From NCBI RefSeq assembly GCF_029873635.1, contig NC_080423.1, positions 100,378,991 through 100,442,990 on the forward strand: DNA of 64,000 nucleotides, read 5' to 3'. Position 1 is the stretch's first letter; each line of letters opens with the position of its first letter. The DNA is from Malania oleifera (Eukaryota > Streptophyta > Magnoliopsida > Santalales > Ximeniaceae). The notes under the pieces were generated by a model, which searched no databases, had not been told where the DNA came from, and saw nothing but the letters and a program-made list of their open reading frames with translations. Positions 47,463 to 59,599 of this stretch are shown piece after piece. The translations under genes were made by a program, and so were the position numbers.

Positions 47463-48495
47463 ATGGTAGATGCCAAGCTTATTTCTGCACCTCTTGTGAC
47501 TACAAAAGCTCTCAAATTGTCTGATGGCTCTCCATCAACTGATGCCACTTTGTATCGCCATACTCTTAAGTCGTTACAAAACATTTTCTTGACATCTCCT
47601 CATGTTTCCTTTTCCATCAACAAGCAGTGCCAGTTCATGCACTCTCGTCCCACCCTTCATTGGTCTGCAGTTAAACGATTGCTCCGCTATCTGGTTGGCA
47701 CTCTTGACTACGGCATCATGCTTCGCACAAACTCTCCTTGGACACTTCATGCACTTGCGGATGTCAATTGGGTAGGTGATCCTAATGATTGGACTTCGAC
47801 CTATGCTTATGTTATTTTTCTTGGCCCTAATCCCATTTATTGGAGTTCTAAAAAGCAAAAGATTGTCGCTCGCTCCTCCACTGAGGCTGAATATCAGGCT
47901 ATTGCCTTTACTGCAACTGAAGTAAATTGGGTAATGAATCTTCTTCAAGAGTTGCATGTACCTGTATCTCTTACTCCGGTCATCTACCATGACAACGTGA
48001 GTGCTATGTATGTCTGTGCCAACCCAGTCTTTCGTTCTTGAATGAAAGACGTCGCTATCGACTTCCACTTTGTTCGTGATCAAGTTGCTATAGGTCGCCT
48101 ACGTGTTTCCCATGTTCATACTTTTGATAAACTTACGGTATTCTCTTACCAAGCCACTGTCTCGTCTCCACTTTCTTACTCATGGAACCAAGATTGATGT
48201 CCTCAACGACTAGTCAATCTTGCGGGGGCATGATAAGTCAAAAATGTCTATTGCTCCTTCATTCAAGCCATCCATGGCTCCTCAAGTCAATCCATAATTA
48301 TCTCCTTGATTCTTGACTCCAAATATATGGAAACAATATTTATTTTATCTGTAATTATTATGTGGATATTTAGTTGATCTCTAGGATTCATTTCCTTCGA
48401 TATTTTTCTTTTATATTGTTGGTATTTACTTGTATAAAGCTATGTACCATTCAGAATCAAAGTACATAATATCAATATCTTCTTTCTATTAGTCA
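47463..48495 (+). mobile_element. Ale-like Copia 3' fragment: RT end, RNase H, 3' LTR
   Basis: The fragment starts within the C-terminal part of RT (MVDAKLISAPLVTTKAL). It runs through LHWSAVKRLLRYLVGTLDYG and RNase H with RSSTEAEYQAIA and IYHDNVSAMYVCANPV, then a polypurine tract (tgcgggggca, 48221-48230). A 265-bp LTR follows at 48231-48495 (TGATAAGTCA...TTAGTCA). The 5' half is absent. It is broken, with a few breaks downstream of RNase H. Confidence 0.82.
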
Positions 48496-50335
48496 CCAAA
48501 AGCTGTGATTGATTTGCACTACTAGCTTACTGGTAAAGGGATTAGTCATGTAAATCCCAAACTCAATTTTAAGTCTACCAAGTGGTGATAATCTAAACTT
48601 ACTATGTATTGTGGTGTATTGAGCCTCGAGAGAAATAATGGTGCATGATAGTTATCTATAGCACACTAGCACATTATGAGCGTCAAAGTGGGAGAAGGGA
48701 CAATGATATCAAGTAAATATAGCCATGGTGGATATGATTACCGATATTGTTAAATCAAAATTGACTCAGTAACGAAATATTTAAAAAATAATAAAGAAAG
48801 AAATAGTCAATTCCATTTATTTCACTTGTGTATTTTTTGACTATTTTTTTAGTTATACTGTTTTTTAATTATCTTCGAATGGGGCAATTGAAGAAGTAAG
48901 GATCAAACCACATATTCAAGTTTTTTTTTATGATAAAGTAAAATCATAGTTAAAAAAAATGAGTATTTTGATAAATTAATTTTTGGCAATAAAAAAAATG
49001 ATTGTGATTATTGTGATTATCTGTTATTACATTTCAAGTTGTATTATATTATTTTATCTTATTCATTTCTCACTAGACAATATTATGAAACTTGACATGT
49101 CACATATTAGAAAAACCTTTGACAAGGCCTCGAGGTGAACTAGAATACAAATTCATAGCTAGCTTTATTTATATATTTGTTTGCACATTTTTTTTAAAAA
49201 AAAAGAGGAGGACAAATATAAATATGATTTTTTTTAAGAAACACAATCTTCCAAAAGATACGTGGATCAAAACCTATAAAATTTAGTCTAGTGTATACTT
49301 TTTAGATACAAACTATTTAAATTTTTTTTGACTTTGCGCTTAGAAATGACGTTTCTTTTATGTATATGTAAATTTTTTTAAATGTCTCTTGGATATAGAA
49401 TATTTTATACATTTATAATCTATTTAATTAGAGAGAAAAGGCAAATTAATGAACTTATAGATGAGAAGAAAAAAATTGAAAAATAAAAGACATTAATTCC
49501 TCTCCACGCTTTATGGTCTAATAAACGACAAAGTGGAGAAAATCACGAAAAATAAAATGAAAAAAATGATGACACGTTACAATCATACAATATGAAGGAA
49601 TGCTTTTTTAAAAGTGACTCGGGATAAACTATAAAGTTGCTATTTTAAAAAAAATTTGTTTGTCTTTAGTTTGCAGAGAAAAATAACTCCTTTAAAAAGA
49701 TTGCTCTTCTTCGATTTCATACAAATCAAGCGGTAAAAGTGAAGAAAATCTCACTTATTATTACTATTTGATCTTTTATGATTTGATTCTATCCAACTAA
49801 ACTTACTATTTGGAGTGAAAAAAAAGAACAAATGATAATATATTTGAAAGTTGAACAACAAAATTGAATATTTTCCCGCCTTACACACACACACACACGC
49901 ACAAATACTATGTGTAGGTTGAGTTTGACATTTTTTTTTTCCCGATACATCATTTCTAAAAGTAAAAGTTTTGTTTAACACATTTGATAAGTAACCATTT
50001 TTGGAAACCTTTAGAAACTATGAATTTAAAAATTTTAAAAGCTAAATGTTAGTTTCCTGCACCCCCCAAAATATTATATTCCATTGTTGCCCTTAATTTT
50101 TTTTTTCAAATAATAATTACAAAATTGTCATTGTATTAGTTTCATTGCTTAAAAATACATATCCATTTTAATCATTTTAAATATTTTCACTCACCTTATA
50201 ATTTGTTTACTAAACACTAAAAACTTGCTTTTTCTTTCTAACAACTTAAGAAAAAAAATCTAAACAATGTTTGCAATAATCTCAATTGACTCATTTTCAT
50301 AAGTATTTTTTAGTATATTTTTGAAAGTCGCAAAG
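48496..50335. other. AT-rich intergenic segment
   Basis: Nothing firmly recognised. The stretch at about 50020-50290 resembles that at about 52240-52530 (shared aaaatacatatccattttaa/aaaatgcatattcattttag blocks), probably two copies of an AT-rich MITE without resolved ends. Confidence 0.4.
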
Positions 50336-50343
50336 CCAAACTA

Positions 50344-50697
50344 TTTTTTTTTTTTTTTATATAGAAACTCCAGCCACCAACAAACCCAACTTTCGAGACA
50401 ATGTTTGCGGACATGGTTTCCGTACATCAGTTGAACGTTCGGCTAACCCAACTTTCGGGACACATCTCCATTACCATCCACGGTCCCCGCTGGCTCACAG
50501 AGAATTCTCACCATCTACGGTCTCCGCTGACTCACAGAGCGAACTCTCACCATCCATGTTATCCGCTGGCTCACAAAGTAAATTCTCACCATCCACAGGT
50601 ACCGCTGGCTCCGTGAGTGTATCTACCTAAAATTGAACCCCTGATGCTCCTTCTTATGTGCTGATGTTTTTCCACTATACCATGCCCGTGGGGGCAA
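50344..50697 (-). mobile_element. tRNA-derived SINE, complete with target duplication
   Basis: A perfect 8-bp duplication ccaaacta flanks it (50336-50343 and 50698-50705). On the minus strand it starts ttgcccccacgggcatgg, with an A-box-like tggtatagtgg and a B-box-like ggttcaatttt about 40 bp later, and ends ttggtggctggagtttc followed by an A-rich tail. Length is 354 bp. The body contains a tandem minisatellite (50473-50618). Confidence 0.85.
50473..50618. repeat. Four-unit 37-39 bp minisatellite inside the SINE
   Basis: Units begin accatcca(c/t) and end ctcacagag...ctc, for example accatccacggtccccgctg then ggctcacagag. Four consecutive units differ slightly from one another. Confidence 0.82.
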
Positions 50698-50705
50698 CCA
50701 AACTA

Positions 50706-51675
50706 ATTTTTAGAGAATGCAAGAAGTGGATTGATAACAAAAAAAAAAAAAAAAACTAAATTCTCTCTACCTTGTTTGGTTTAATGAAAAGATAGTGTGG
50801 AGAGAAACACAATAAAATAAAATAAAAAGTGTTTTTGAACTTTAAATGCTAAAACAATACCATGCAAAGGATTATTATTATTATTTTTTAGTGTCCAAGG
50901 GAATAAAGTTATTTTTATTTTTATTTTTTACAATTTCTCCCTCTTCGATTTTGAGAGAAAAATCCTTTTAAACTTTGGTCCCTCCTAGATTATGCGAAAA
51001 CTAAACTATATAAGTGAATGATAATTCACTTATTTTTTCTTTTCTTTTCTTTCCTTTTGATTTACTTCTCTCCAACTAAACATACTATTAGGTGCAAGAA
51101 CAAAGTTATCTAATACATGAAAAAAAGAAAGGCTAAATATTTATCTCTACACTATTTGATTTACAAAAGAAGGTAAAATTTGATCATATGTTACAATGTT
51201 ACCGCTACACAAATATTATTTTTTAAAATTTATCTAGGGTATAAAGTTTTTCTTTTGAACGGTTAGAAAAAAGAGAAAAATGACTTTTTAAACTTGGATA
51301 TTCTCTCACTTTTATATGAACCCAAATGATAAAAGTAAGGAAAATTCATGTATTTTCCTTTTATTCAGTTCTCTTTTCTCTAATTTAACTACATAAAACA
51401 ATAGATTTTAAGTAAGTAAATGGAAAGAAGGAGCTTCGTACTTTTTTTGAAAAGATTGTTTGGATTATAGTAGGAGACTTTAGCACAATAAATAAAACTA
51501 CTAAATATTGTAAGGAATTATCTTTGACAATCTTGGAAGAAAGGAAGACATTTAAAGAGTTTTTGTCCAATGTGACTATGTGAGTTGGGTGACTACCATA
51601 TTTAGGGTCTTTTTTCTTTTTTTCTTTTTTCTAATAAGAGGAAAAATGATCATATTGCAATGAAGTTGACATAGT
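50706..51675. other. AT-rich intergenic segment
   Basis: Nothing recognised; a poly-A run near 50742-50756. Confidence 0.4.
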
Positions 51676-51835
51676 TAGGGGTGAGCATTCGGTTAGTTCG
51701 GTTAATTGACCGAATTAACTAAAAAAATTTCGCAAAATCTAATTAACTGACCCGACTAAAATTTCATATTTAATTGAACTCAAAATTGACCGAGCCGAAT
51801 TTCAGTTAAATCGGTTAACCGATTTAATATATATA
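51676..51835. mobile_element. Truncated hAT-type MITE with CGGTT arm
   Basis: The segment starts TAGGGGTGAGCATTCGGTTAG, nearly the same terminus as the complete element at 55345, and continues with cggttaattgaccg-type motifs. The far end and target duplication are missing; AT-rich DNA follows. Confidence 0.6.
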
Positions 51836-52562
51836 AAATATTAATAATATATATAATATATAAAAAGTAAGTAAATTTTAGTATATATATAATATATAAA
51901 ATATTTTAATATTGAATATATATATATAATTAATTTATTATATATATATGTATGGTGGTTCACATTTTACCATGGAGTTGGGAATACCAATTGATGCAAA
52001 GTTCTCCACCATAATTAGGGATAATACTGACTCTGCTGAGAAGATTCACAACAAATTTCTTTTCTTTTAAAGTTGCCAATTGGATTTAATCCAATTTCTG
52101 CGGGAGGGCATAGTTACATAGAGTTAAAATGCATATGGATCTTACTCACTTGGTTCTACTTGGGAAGGTATTAGAGAAATAATTCTTTTGTACTATGGCC
52201 AAAAATACTTTGACTGAAACACAACATTTGAGAAGGGTGGTCAAACTTTTTCAACTCGTAAGTGTCAACTTTTAACTTTTTTGATAAACTTTTAAAAGTT
52301 ATAAGTTTGAAGTTTTTAAAAGTTAAAAGGCTAACTTATTTTCTAACAAATTATTCTATTTCACTATTATTCGTAATCTTTTCAAATATTACAAAACTAT
52401 CAAAATATTAATTGTATTTTCTAAAAATGCATATTCATTTTAGTCATTGTAAATATTTTTTAGCATTTTATAACTTTTTTATCAAATGCTCAAAGTCAAC
52501 TTTTTCTTTTTAATAATTTATTTTTTCACAATAGGGGCGAACATTTATAGAATAATATCAAT

Positions 52563-52598
<36 letters not shown>

Positions 52599-52842
52599 TC
52601 TGCTCCTTTTTAGAAGTCCCTTTTGAAAAGTCATAGGGAGACCAAATTAAGCTTAAACAAATTATTTACATTGGAGAAAGGCATCAAAATGGAATAAAAC
52701 AAACATTCAACTATTCATAATTTGTGCATGTAATTTAAAACCAGAGAGCATTTTTTCTTTTAGTGTTAACCTTTCAAAGAAGCTTACCAAATAATTTGCA
52801 CAAATATGGATCTAAAGGTACTTAGGTCAAATTGGGAAAGTC
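51836..52842. other. AT-rich segment with a T29 homopolymer
   Basis: It contains TA-rich tracts to about 51950 and a run of 29 T at 52567-52595. No gene was seen. Confidence 0.45.
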
Positions 52843-54786
52843 TGTTGACCTTATGGATCATATCCCGTTTTGATTATGACAAATACTTTGATATTTAATA
52901 ATTGTCAAATTTGTGTGCAGGTTCATATTGATGAAATCATTTGATGGCATATGAAGACTTGAAGAATAAAAACCTTGAAGATTCATTCACTGTAATTTAC
53001 ATTATGTTCATTTCGGGTCTGTAATAGTCAAATAGGAAAGGTCTGTAATAATCTGCATATGATGCATGTAGGAACTACAAGCTCAAAGGCTTTATAACGA
53101 CCCTGGGTCCTTGTACTTACACGTAAAATATTCCCTAATACCACATATATTATCAGGGAAATTAATTGAAATAAAATAGGACTTAAAGGGTAAAATTGTG
53201 AGGATTCGAGCGATCGAACCCTTGGTGTTCAAAACACCTCGGGCGACCAAACCCTTTACCAATCAGAAGGTTGACTTCATTTCGGGCTACCGAACCACTA
53301 TTATGACTTTTCCCATAAACTCGGCAACTTGAACATCACGTTCAAATTTGCCTCGGGCTACTGAACTTGATATCGGGCGACCGAACCATGGTCTTTTGAA
53401 ATCGCATTCAGTTCAGCAAACTAAGCCCATATTCGGGCACCTGAACTTCAAACTAAACTTTTTTTACTAAGTCTGTTTGGGCGACCGAACTGTAGATCAG
53501 GCGCTCGAAACTCTCAAGTTGTTTTATTTTTTATCATGATTAAGAGCGATTAAAATGGTTAATTTTCTTAAGCATAATTAAAACATTTTTGAAAATTACC
53601 AACTTGTCCCCAACGACTAATTTCCCCCCCTTATCTATATATACACATTCATCTGTCTTGATTAAGGGGGAATTAGCATTGTGATTAGGGCAAAAACTCT
53701 AAAAAAATTTCTAATCCTATTTTACTCATATTACTCTCAAATACTCTCCTACTTCCTATTCCTTGATTATTCAAGCCTACAAAGAGTATTTAAACTATTT
53801 GTGGTCCATTTTAAATAGCCCTTAACTCTCATTTGAAATTTGTATTGATTGATTTTTATCTTGAGAGTTAGGCTAGAGTTTTTCCCACTTGTTTGAATAT
53901 ATAAATCTTGTGTGGGAAAACTCATTGACTTTAGGGTCTTTGCATTAATATTGCAAAATTCCTTAAGCAATATTTTTGTGTGAAAAATATTTTTACAAGT
54001 TTGATTTCAAACAACTTTTATGCTTGCTACATTGAGAAAATATTTTTTGAGTTTATTTGAATATTATTGCTAACATTTTTGAAACCATAATCTGACTTTG
54101 AGATTTAGTATATCTTGTTTCAAATAATAGTTTGTTTGAACACTTTTGTGCATATTTGAGATTATACATCATACTGAGTGTTGTTTGCATATATACACCA
54201 TCGAGCTTATAGTTCTTACATGATTGGTGTGCATTGATAATACTATGTTATATTGTAGTACATTTTTTGCTTGTTGAGAAGTATATTTTCGTGTACGCAA
54301 AATTGTATTTCATTATTGTATTCCAAATGTGAGTCTGAAGAGGGAGACTAGCACTGTTGAATAGTTTCAGATTGACTTAAAGCCGATTACGAAAGTTAGG
54401 TTCACTATCCTGATTAGGTGTGGTTGTAGGTTGAGGTGAATCTCGTTAATTAACTTGATTGTGATCGGTGCTGTTACATCCGTTAAGTGAGCATTAGTGG
54501 AATCCTCAGGCTTGCGAGTCAGAGGCGATGACGTAGGTATAGTTGGTTAAACCCCGGTAACATATCGTGTGTGCACTTTATTTTTTCACAAATTACATTC
54601 CTACACATGTATGTTTTATTATGAATGTTGTGCGTGATTTAATTTCCGCATATTTTGTTTATTTGTGCATTCGAGATTCTATAGACAGACCATATGTTGT
54701 GTATTATTGTTTGTAAAATTGAAATCAACTTAGAAAATTTTACATACCCAATTCACCCCTCTCTTAGAAATACACCAAAGCTAACA
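52843..54786 (+). mobile_element. Probable solo LTR of a SIRE/Maximus-like Copia element
   Basis: The 1944-bp block begins TGTTGACCTTATGGATC and ends AAAGCTAACA. Flanks aagtc (52838-52842) and aagcc (54787-54791) look like a target duplication with one change. The first 60 bases carry cgttttgattatgacaaa and the last 60 carry caattcacccctctcttag, both features of this LTR class. An array of about ten cgggcgaccgaac-like motifs lies at 53206-53515. A second, inverted copy of the family is at 39131-40975. No internal region is attached. Confidence 0.65.
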
Positions 54787-54791
54787 AAGCC

Positions 54792-55336
54792 AATTTGAGT
54801 AGGCTCTCCAATTTGTGAAACTCAAAAAAAAAAGAAGAATTGCATTTTCCTTCATGTATCATTATGCGGAAAGCTATAAATAAATGAATTTTTTTGTTTT
54901 ATAATAAAAAAAAGCCAAATTTAGACATTATTGTGAATTTGATAAAAAAACGATGGCAAAGTAATTTATTGATAGTGAAATACATAGGTCAAAATTAAAC
55001 ATATTGTTCACTGTTTTGTATTGTTGTTGTACTATGCACTGCTTTTACAGTTACTTAAATGTATTTTGGGAGCTCTATCTCTCATTTCGATGTTTAGATT
55101 TCAACTTTTCAAAAATAATATGTGGACTTAATTATTACTAAAAAACTTTTTAACACAAAATTAAATGCAAAAAAGAAAAAAACAATCCAATCTATCTTAA
55201 AAATTAAAAGTCCATCAACAAAAGATACAAAACAAATTATTTGTTTACCTTATGAGAAAATTAGAATGAAAAAATGAGGCTATGTTTTATTTTTAAACAT
55301 GTCCTCTTGTTTGATAAAGGGAAAATGGAGAGAATG
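54792..55336. other. AT-rich intergenic segment
   Basis: Nothing recognised. Confidence 0.4.
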
Positions 55337-55344
55337 ATTGCAGA

Positions 55345-55777
55345 TAGGGGTGAGCATAATTCGGGGAAACTCGAACTAACCGATCGAAATTGGTTGGTTT
55401 GGTTTGGGTAAAAAAATTGGTTCAGTCGGTTCGGTTAAGCTTCACCAAAATTCAGTGAATCGGTTTTCAATTTGGTGAATAGGAAATATAAATTCAGTTA
55501 ACCGATTATCTAATTTAATAATTAATTAAATATAAAATATAAATTAATATATGTTAAATAATTAAGTTTCACCAAAATTCAGTTTTTAATAATTAGTTTT
55601 AAATAATTTCGGTTAAATTCGGTTAACTGAATTACCCGAACATATAATTTGGTCGGGTGAGGTTCGGTTAATACCCCTTATTCGGTCGGTTCAGTTAATG
55701 GAAAAGATTAATTGAAATTTTCAGTTAATTTGATTAATTAACTGAATTTCACCGAACCGACCGTTTGTTCACCCCTA
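55345..55777. mobile_element. hAT-type MITE with CGGTT/ACCG-rich body, intact ends
   Basis: The 433-bp element begins TAGGGGTGAGCATAATTCGG and ends, inverted, TAGGGGTGAACAAACGGTC. The 8-bp duplication attgcaga is perfect at 55337-55344 and 55778-55785. The body is filled with ttcggttaa/aaccgaacc motifs. No ORF. Confidence 0.88.
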
Positions 55778-55785
55778 ATTGCAGA

Positions 55786-56432
55786 AACAAAATACGAATA
55801 ATAAAAAGATTGTTTCTAAAAATTGTCAAAGGTAAGTACTAAACATACTCTCATTAATTTTCCCTTTCAAAAAATGACCATTAAAAAAATCCAACTTCTC
55901 TTCTCAATTTTTTTTGAATCAAAAGATGAGAATAAAATTAAACTAGTTTTCTAAATTTTCTCTAATTAAAGGCGAAAAAGAAAAATCGGTCCAATGTAAC
56001 TGAAAAATTAAAACCCAACAGCAAAAAATGCAAAATTGATCACTCTACCACATCTTCTAATTTTAATTATATTTTTCTGTTCAATTTTCTCAATGCAATT
56101 TAAACTTTTCCACCTCCAAAAATTTTAAGGACACAAAATTCCTCAACATTTCCCTTTATTTTTTTGTTTTTGTTTGGGGGACGAGAAAGTTAAGAATAGT
56201 CTCTAGTCTTCACTGTAGGCTTAAAAAGAGTCGCCAGTCGTGAGTCGTCCCCCCCTTTTCCCTGACCTGCGCTCGCCGCTCAGTCCAATTCTCTGATTTC
56301 TCTCTGTTCTAAATATTAAAATAAAAAAAAAAGAAAGAGGAGGGAAGATAAAAGGGCCTTCCCCCAAACCCCTCTCCCCCCCCCCCCCCCCGGGTCTTTC
56401 AAAGTCACTCACTCTGCTTGAATTTCAAGCTG
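55786..56432. other. XPO1 upstream region
   Basis: AT-rich upstream sequence that becomes GC-richer after about 56220. A pure run of about 16 C ends at 56391, just before the pyrimidine-rich leader. Confidence 0.45.
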
Positions 56433-56649
56433 TCCTTTTGTCCCTCTCTCTCTCTCTCTCTCTTCATAACTCGGTCTCTTTCTCTCTCTCGCCTCTTACC
56501 TCTTGCCTCTTCCCTCTTCCCTCGCAACTCTTACTATATAAAACGCTCTCTCTCTCTCTCCACAGTCCCAACTAGGGTTTCGTCCGTACTGTGCCTAGGG
56601 TTTTTGCTGCTGAGCTCCGATTTCCTGGATTCTGGTCAGGTCTGCTGCC
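56433..56649 (+). promoter_or_regulatory. XPO1 core promoter and 5' UTR: TATA box, CT patches, telo-box-like motifs
   Basis: A TATA box, tatataaaa, is at 56535-56543, followed by a CT microsatellite (56546-56561), so transcription probably starts near 56565-56580. CT-rich Y-patch sequence covers about 56436-56520. Two agggttt motifs (aactagggttt near 56570, cctagggtttttg near 56593) resemble telo-boxes, common in promoters and leaders of housekeeping and translation-related plant genes. Confidence 0.6.
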
Positions 56650-56748
56650 ATGGCGGCCGAGAAGCTTAGGGATTTGAGCCAGCCAATCGACGTCGCCTTG
56701 CTCGACGCCACCGTCGCCGCCTTCTATGGCACCGGATCTAAGGAAGAG
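56650..56748 (+). CDS. XPO1: XPO1 exon 1
   Basis: The exon opens at the ATG and ends GAG before GTGAAC. All 33 codons match the conserved plant exportin-1 N-terminus. Confidence 0.95.
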
Positions 56749-58234
56749 GTGAACCTCCACTCTCCATTTCTCCTCCGCCTCCTTCTCCGTTATCTCTCTC
56801 CCTCTCCCTCTCGAGCTCTTATTTGTGTTGGCATGCCTTTGCTGCGAAAGTCTGCACATGTGTGCGAAATTACGATTTTGCATCCCGAGCTTTTCACTGT
56901 TTCGGATTTGAAAAAGTGAAGGACTTTGCTCTGTTTACGGTTTCTGTTTAGCTCCGGTGCACTTGCGTGTTTTCTTACATTTTGGAATCTAACGGAGCGT
57001 CAGCGCGTCAGTGTTTGGATATTTTTTTCTTTTTCGGTTTTTGATTTTAGGGAATGAAGTTTGTGGTTATGATCTTGCTTTGTATTTTACGGTTACGCTA
57101 CATTTGGCGACTGAGAAAACAAAGAAGTACTAGGAAACAAATTTGAAGTTTCGCATTTTCTGCATTTTAGTTTTGAAGAGATTTGGAGTATTTCATTTTC
57201 TGCTGCCTGGTTATGTCTTTCAATTTTTTGACTCCCGAGCAAACCAATTGGAGCATTGAATACAGCAATGAGGGTTTTTGTTTCTTTTTCTAGAGCATGG
57301 ATTTCCAACAGAAGCACATTATCTGTGTATGTAAGTTTATGTATATCCTCATGAAGTTATACCAAGGAATGATGCTGGCAGTTGTGAATTTAAAGTACTA
57401 TTGTTATTTCGTTTCAATAATCATGGTGTATGGATCTGTTATAGAATCCTCCACATTATGATGCTCTAAACCAAAGACACGCCGTTATTATTCTTTAGGG
57501 AACATCAATCGTGATATGACCTTGTTTCTACACTCTGATCATGTGACAAAATCACATTGCTTTGGCAAATGTTGTAAGAAGTAGCCGTTAACCCAGTATT
57601 GTAGGTTCCACATTGAATTTAGGAATATTTCTATTTTCACCTTGTATCGTGGAAGATTTTAGCAGCAGTTGATCACTTTTTTTCATGGCAAGTGAAGACC
57701 AAGCTAAGTATTGCTTCTTGAAAGTTTCTTTTGGTTGGAAATATGATTTCTTCTGTTGCACCTGTTTGTTGAAACCCTTTGGTTGCACAATTCATGCACA
57801 AAGGAGTTGCTGTTAAGTGCTGTGAAAGGCTTCTGGAGCCCAAAGGAATGCTCTCTTACTTCTTAGCTTGGATTTGGGCATTCCATGTTTTTGATGAATC
57901 GGATGCAGTGTTAGTGAAATGAAAGATAAATTTACCTTCAAATCTTCAATGCCTAGATTAATGCTGGAAGTCAAGTTGCATTTCAAGTAGCATTCTTATA
58001 TATATGGATATATGTTGGATCGAAGCCTATCCCAACAAAATGGTTTAATTGGAATTGTATTTATTGTGGAGGCATATTTGCTAACTAAACTTTTTTTTTT
58101 CTGTGCTGGTGAGATAGAGGACAGCTGCAGACCAGATTTTGAGGGAGTTGCAAAACAATCCAGATATGTGGCTTCAAGTGGTACACATTCTACAAAAGAC
58201 CCAGAATCTGAACACAAAATTCTTCGCATTGCAG
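56650..58234 (+). CDS. XPO1: Exportin-1 (XPO1/CRM1), first two exons; 3'-partial
   Basis: Exportin-1 carries leucine-rich NES cargo and RanGTP out of the nucleus through the pore. Exon 1 is 56650-56748 (MAAEKLRDLSQPIDV...TGSKEE, 33 codons) and exon 2 is 58118-58234 (RTAADQILRELQNNPDMWLQ and on to NTKFFALQ, 39 codons). They join in phase 0 across a 1369-bp GT-AG intron. The 72 residues follow Arabidopsis XPO1A almost position by position and cover the N-terminal HEAT repeat and start of the importin-beta N-terminal domain. The full protein is about 1075 residues, so over 90% lies beyond the window. The ATG sits in tgccATGgcg, a good plant initiation context. No exon 3 (expected to begin VLEGVIKYRW) was found up to base 64000, so intron 2 exceeds 5.7 kb. 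Confidence 0.94.
58118..58234 (+). CDS. XPO1: XPO1 exon 2
   Basis: Acceptor ATAG precedes 58118 after a T-rich tract and donor GTCAGT follows 58234. The 39 codons encode the importin-beta N-terminal helices (ADQILRELQNNPDMWLQVV). Confidence 0.95.
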
Positions 58235-58739
58235 GTCAGTTGTAACCCTGAATTCAACCACAATCTTTAACAGTGTATTCACAACTATGTTGAACAACCA
58301 AAATAACAGCAGATAGTGTTTTAGATTTTTGTGCAAACTTGTATGGCCTCATTTTCTCCGTCAACATATCATTGTTTATTAGTCATGGAACTATCACCAG
58401 GAGTCATATTATTGTAAAAATTTGCATCTTCGAGGACCTGAAGAATCCATGTTTATTTCCCTCTCATGTGCACATACATTCATGTATATTGGACTGTTTG
58501 CTCTTGTAATGCGTAATTCTTTCGTGGAATGATTAGATTCCTTCCATAGAGATTATCACATTATTAGATCATATTTCATGAAGTTCTTGGTGGAGCATGT
58601 TAGATTTAGACATTAAAAAGAAAAAAAAGGGAGGGGGGGGGGGTGAGGAGCTTTTTGGATTATATTGGTATTTTCATATCCCATGTTTTGTGTTTTTTTT
58701 GTTTTGTTTTTGATTTTTTTGTTTGTAGTTTTTTGTATT

Positions 58740-58908
58740 ATTTTTTTAATGATCGTGTACAAGGTCTTTTGGACCCTTGACTATTCCACCGGGATGATGG
58801 GCTCATCCTCTACCCTTCTCCACTTAAATTCCTCCAAGACTCCCAAGACTCGAAACCAGGAGAGTCTTGAGTTTACCACCTGAGCCATATCTCATGTCTT
58901 GTTATCCC
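58740..58908 (-). mobile_element. Probable tRNA-derived SINE in XPO1 intron 2
   Basis: On the minus strand an A-box-like tggctcaggtggtaaac is followed about 30 bp later by a B-box-like ggtttcgagtctt, then a body of about 110 bp and an A-rich tail (attaaaaaaataat). No target duplication was found. Confidence 0.55.
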
Positions 58909-59210
58909 TTGCCACTAATAAATTATTTTAATACAAAGTTTATATTCAAATTTCATTCAACATTTTGAAGGTGGATCGGTCGAAATAATATTTAGATTTG
59001 TTGCACCTTGCTATTCTGAATGGTGGGACCTAGCCTTTTTCCCCTAGACCTGAATTAGCTCCATGTGAATTATAAGATGATAGAATTTGACATTTGTGCT
59101 CCTCTAGGCCCAGAGTGATTATCTTTACCAAGTAGGCAGGTAAAGATATGTTCCTTAACAATCACATGGTAATAGATGGAAGTTCTCACTAGTAGTTGGC
59201 AAAACACTTA

Positions 59211-59535
59211 GGTTTTGTTTGGTTTGTGAATGACTATTAGTAGGAATAGCATGCAAGATAAGAAAAATGTAATGAAAATTGTATACAAATGTAATTATTT
59301 GGAAAGAAGCGAGACATGTTAAAGTTTGTTCTATTGCACTCAACACGGGATTAAAAAAGAACAAATATTCCCGTGGTGAAATTTGGGAATAGTTATTCTT
59401 TGTCTATTCCTTGTTATGAATTATATGAAATTTTCACATTGTTATTTGTTTTATGATGACAATGCTTTTTGTTTTTTTGCTTGGTGTAAACTACCAATTC
59501 CTCATTGTAGAAATATTAATTCCATCAACCAGACG
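59211..59535. mobile_element. Candidate Tourist-like MITE (weak)
   Basis: The left side ggttttgtttggtttgtgaa and right side attccatcaaccagacg are loosely inverted copies, with ggaatag/ctattcc-type motifs inside. The flanking trinucleotides do not match cleanly. Confidence 0.35.
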
Positions 59536-59599
59536 TAAGCTTATTGCCTCCATGTGTATGATATCATTCATCTGCTTTTTGTTATTTTAAATAGAAAAA

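Noticed and set aside
47574-48083. 169-codon minus-strand frame
   Set aside because: It is the antisense shadow of the Copia RT/RNase H fragment on the plus strand.
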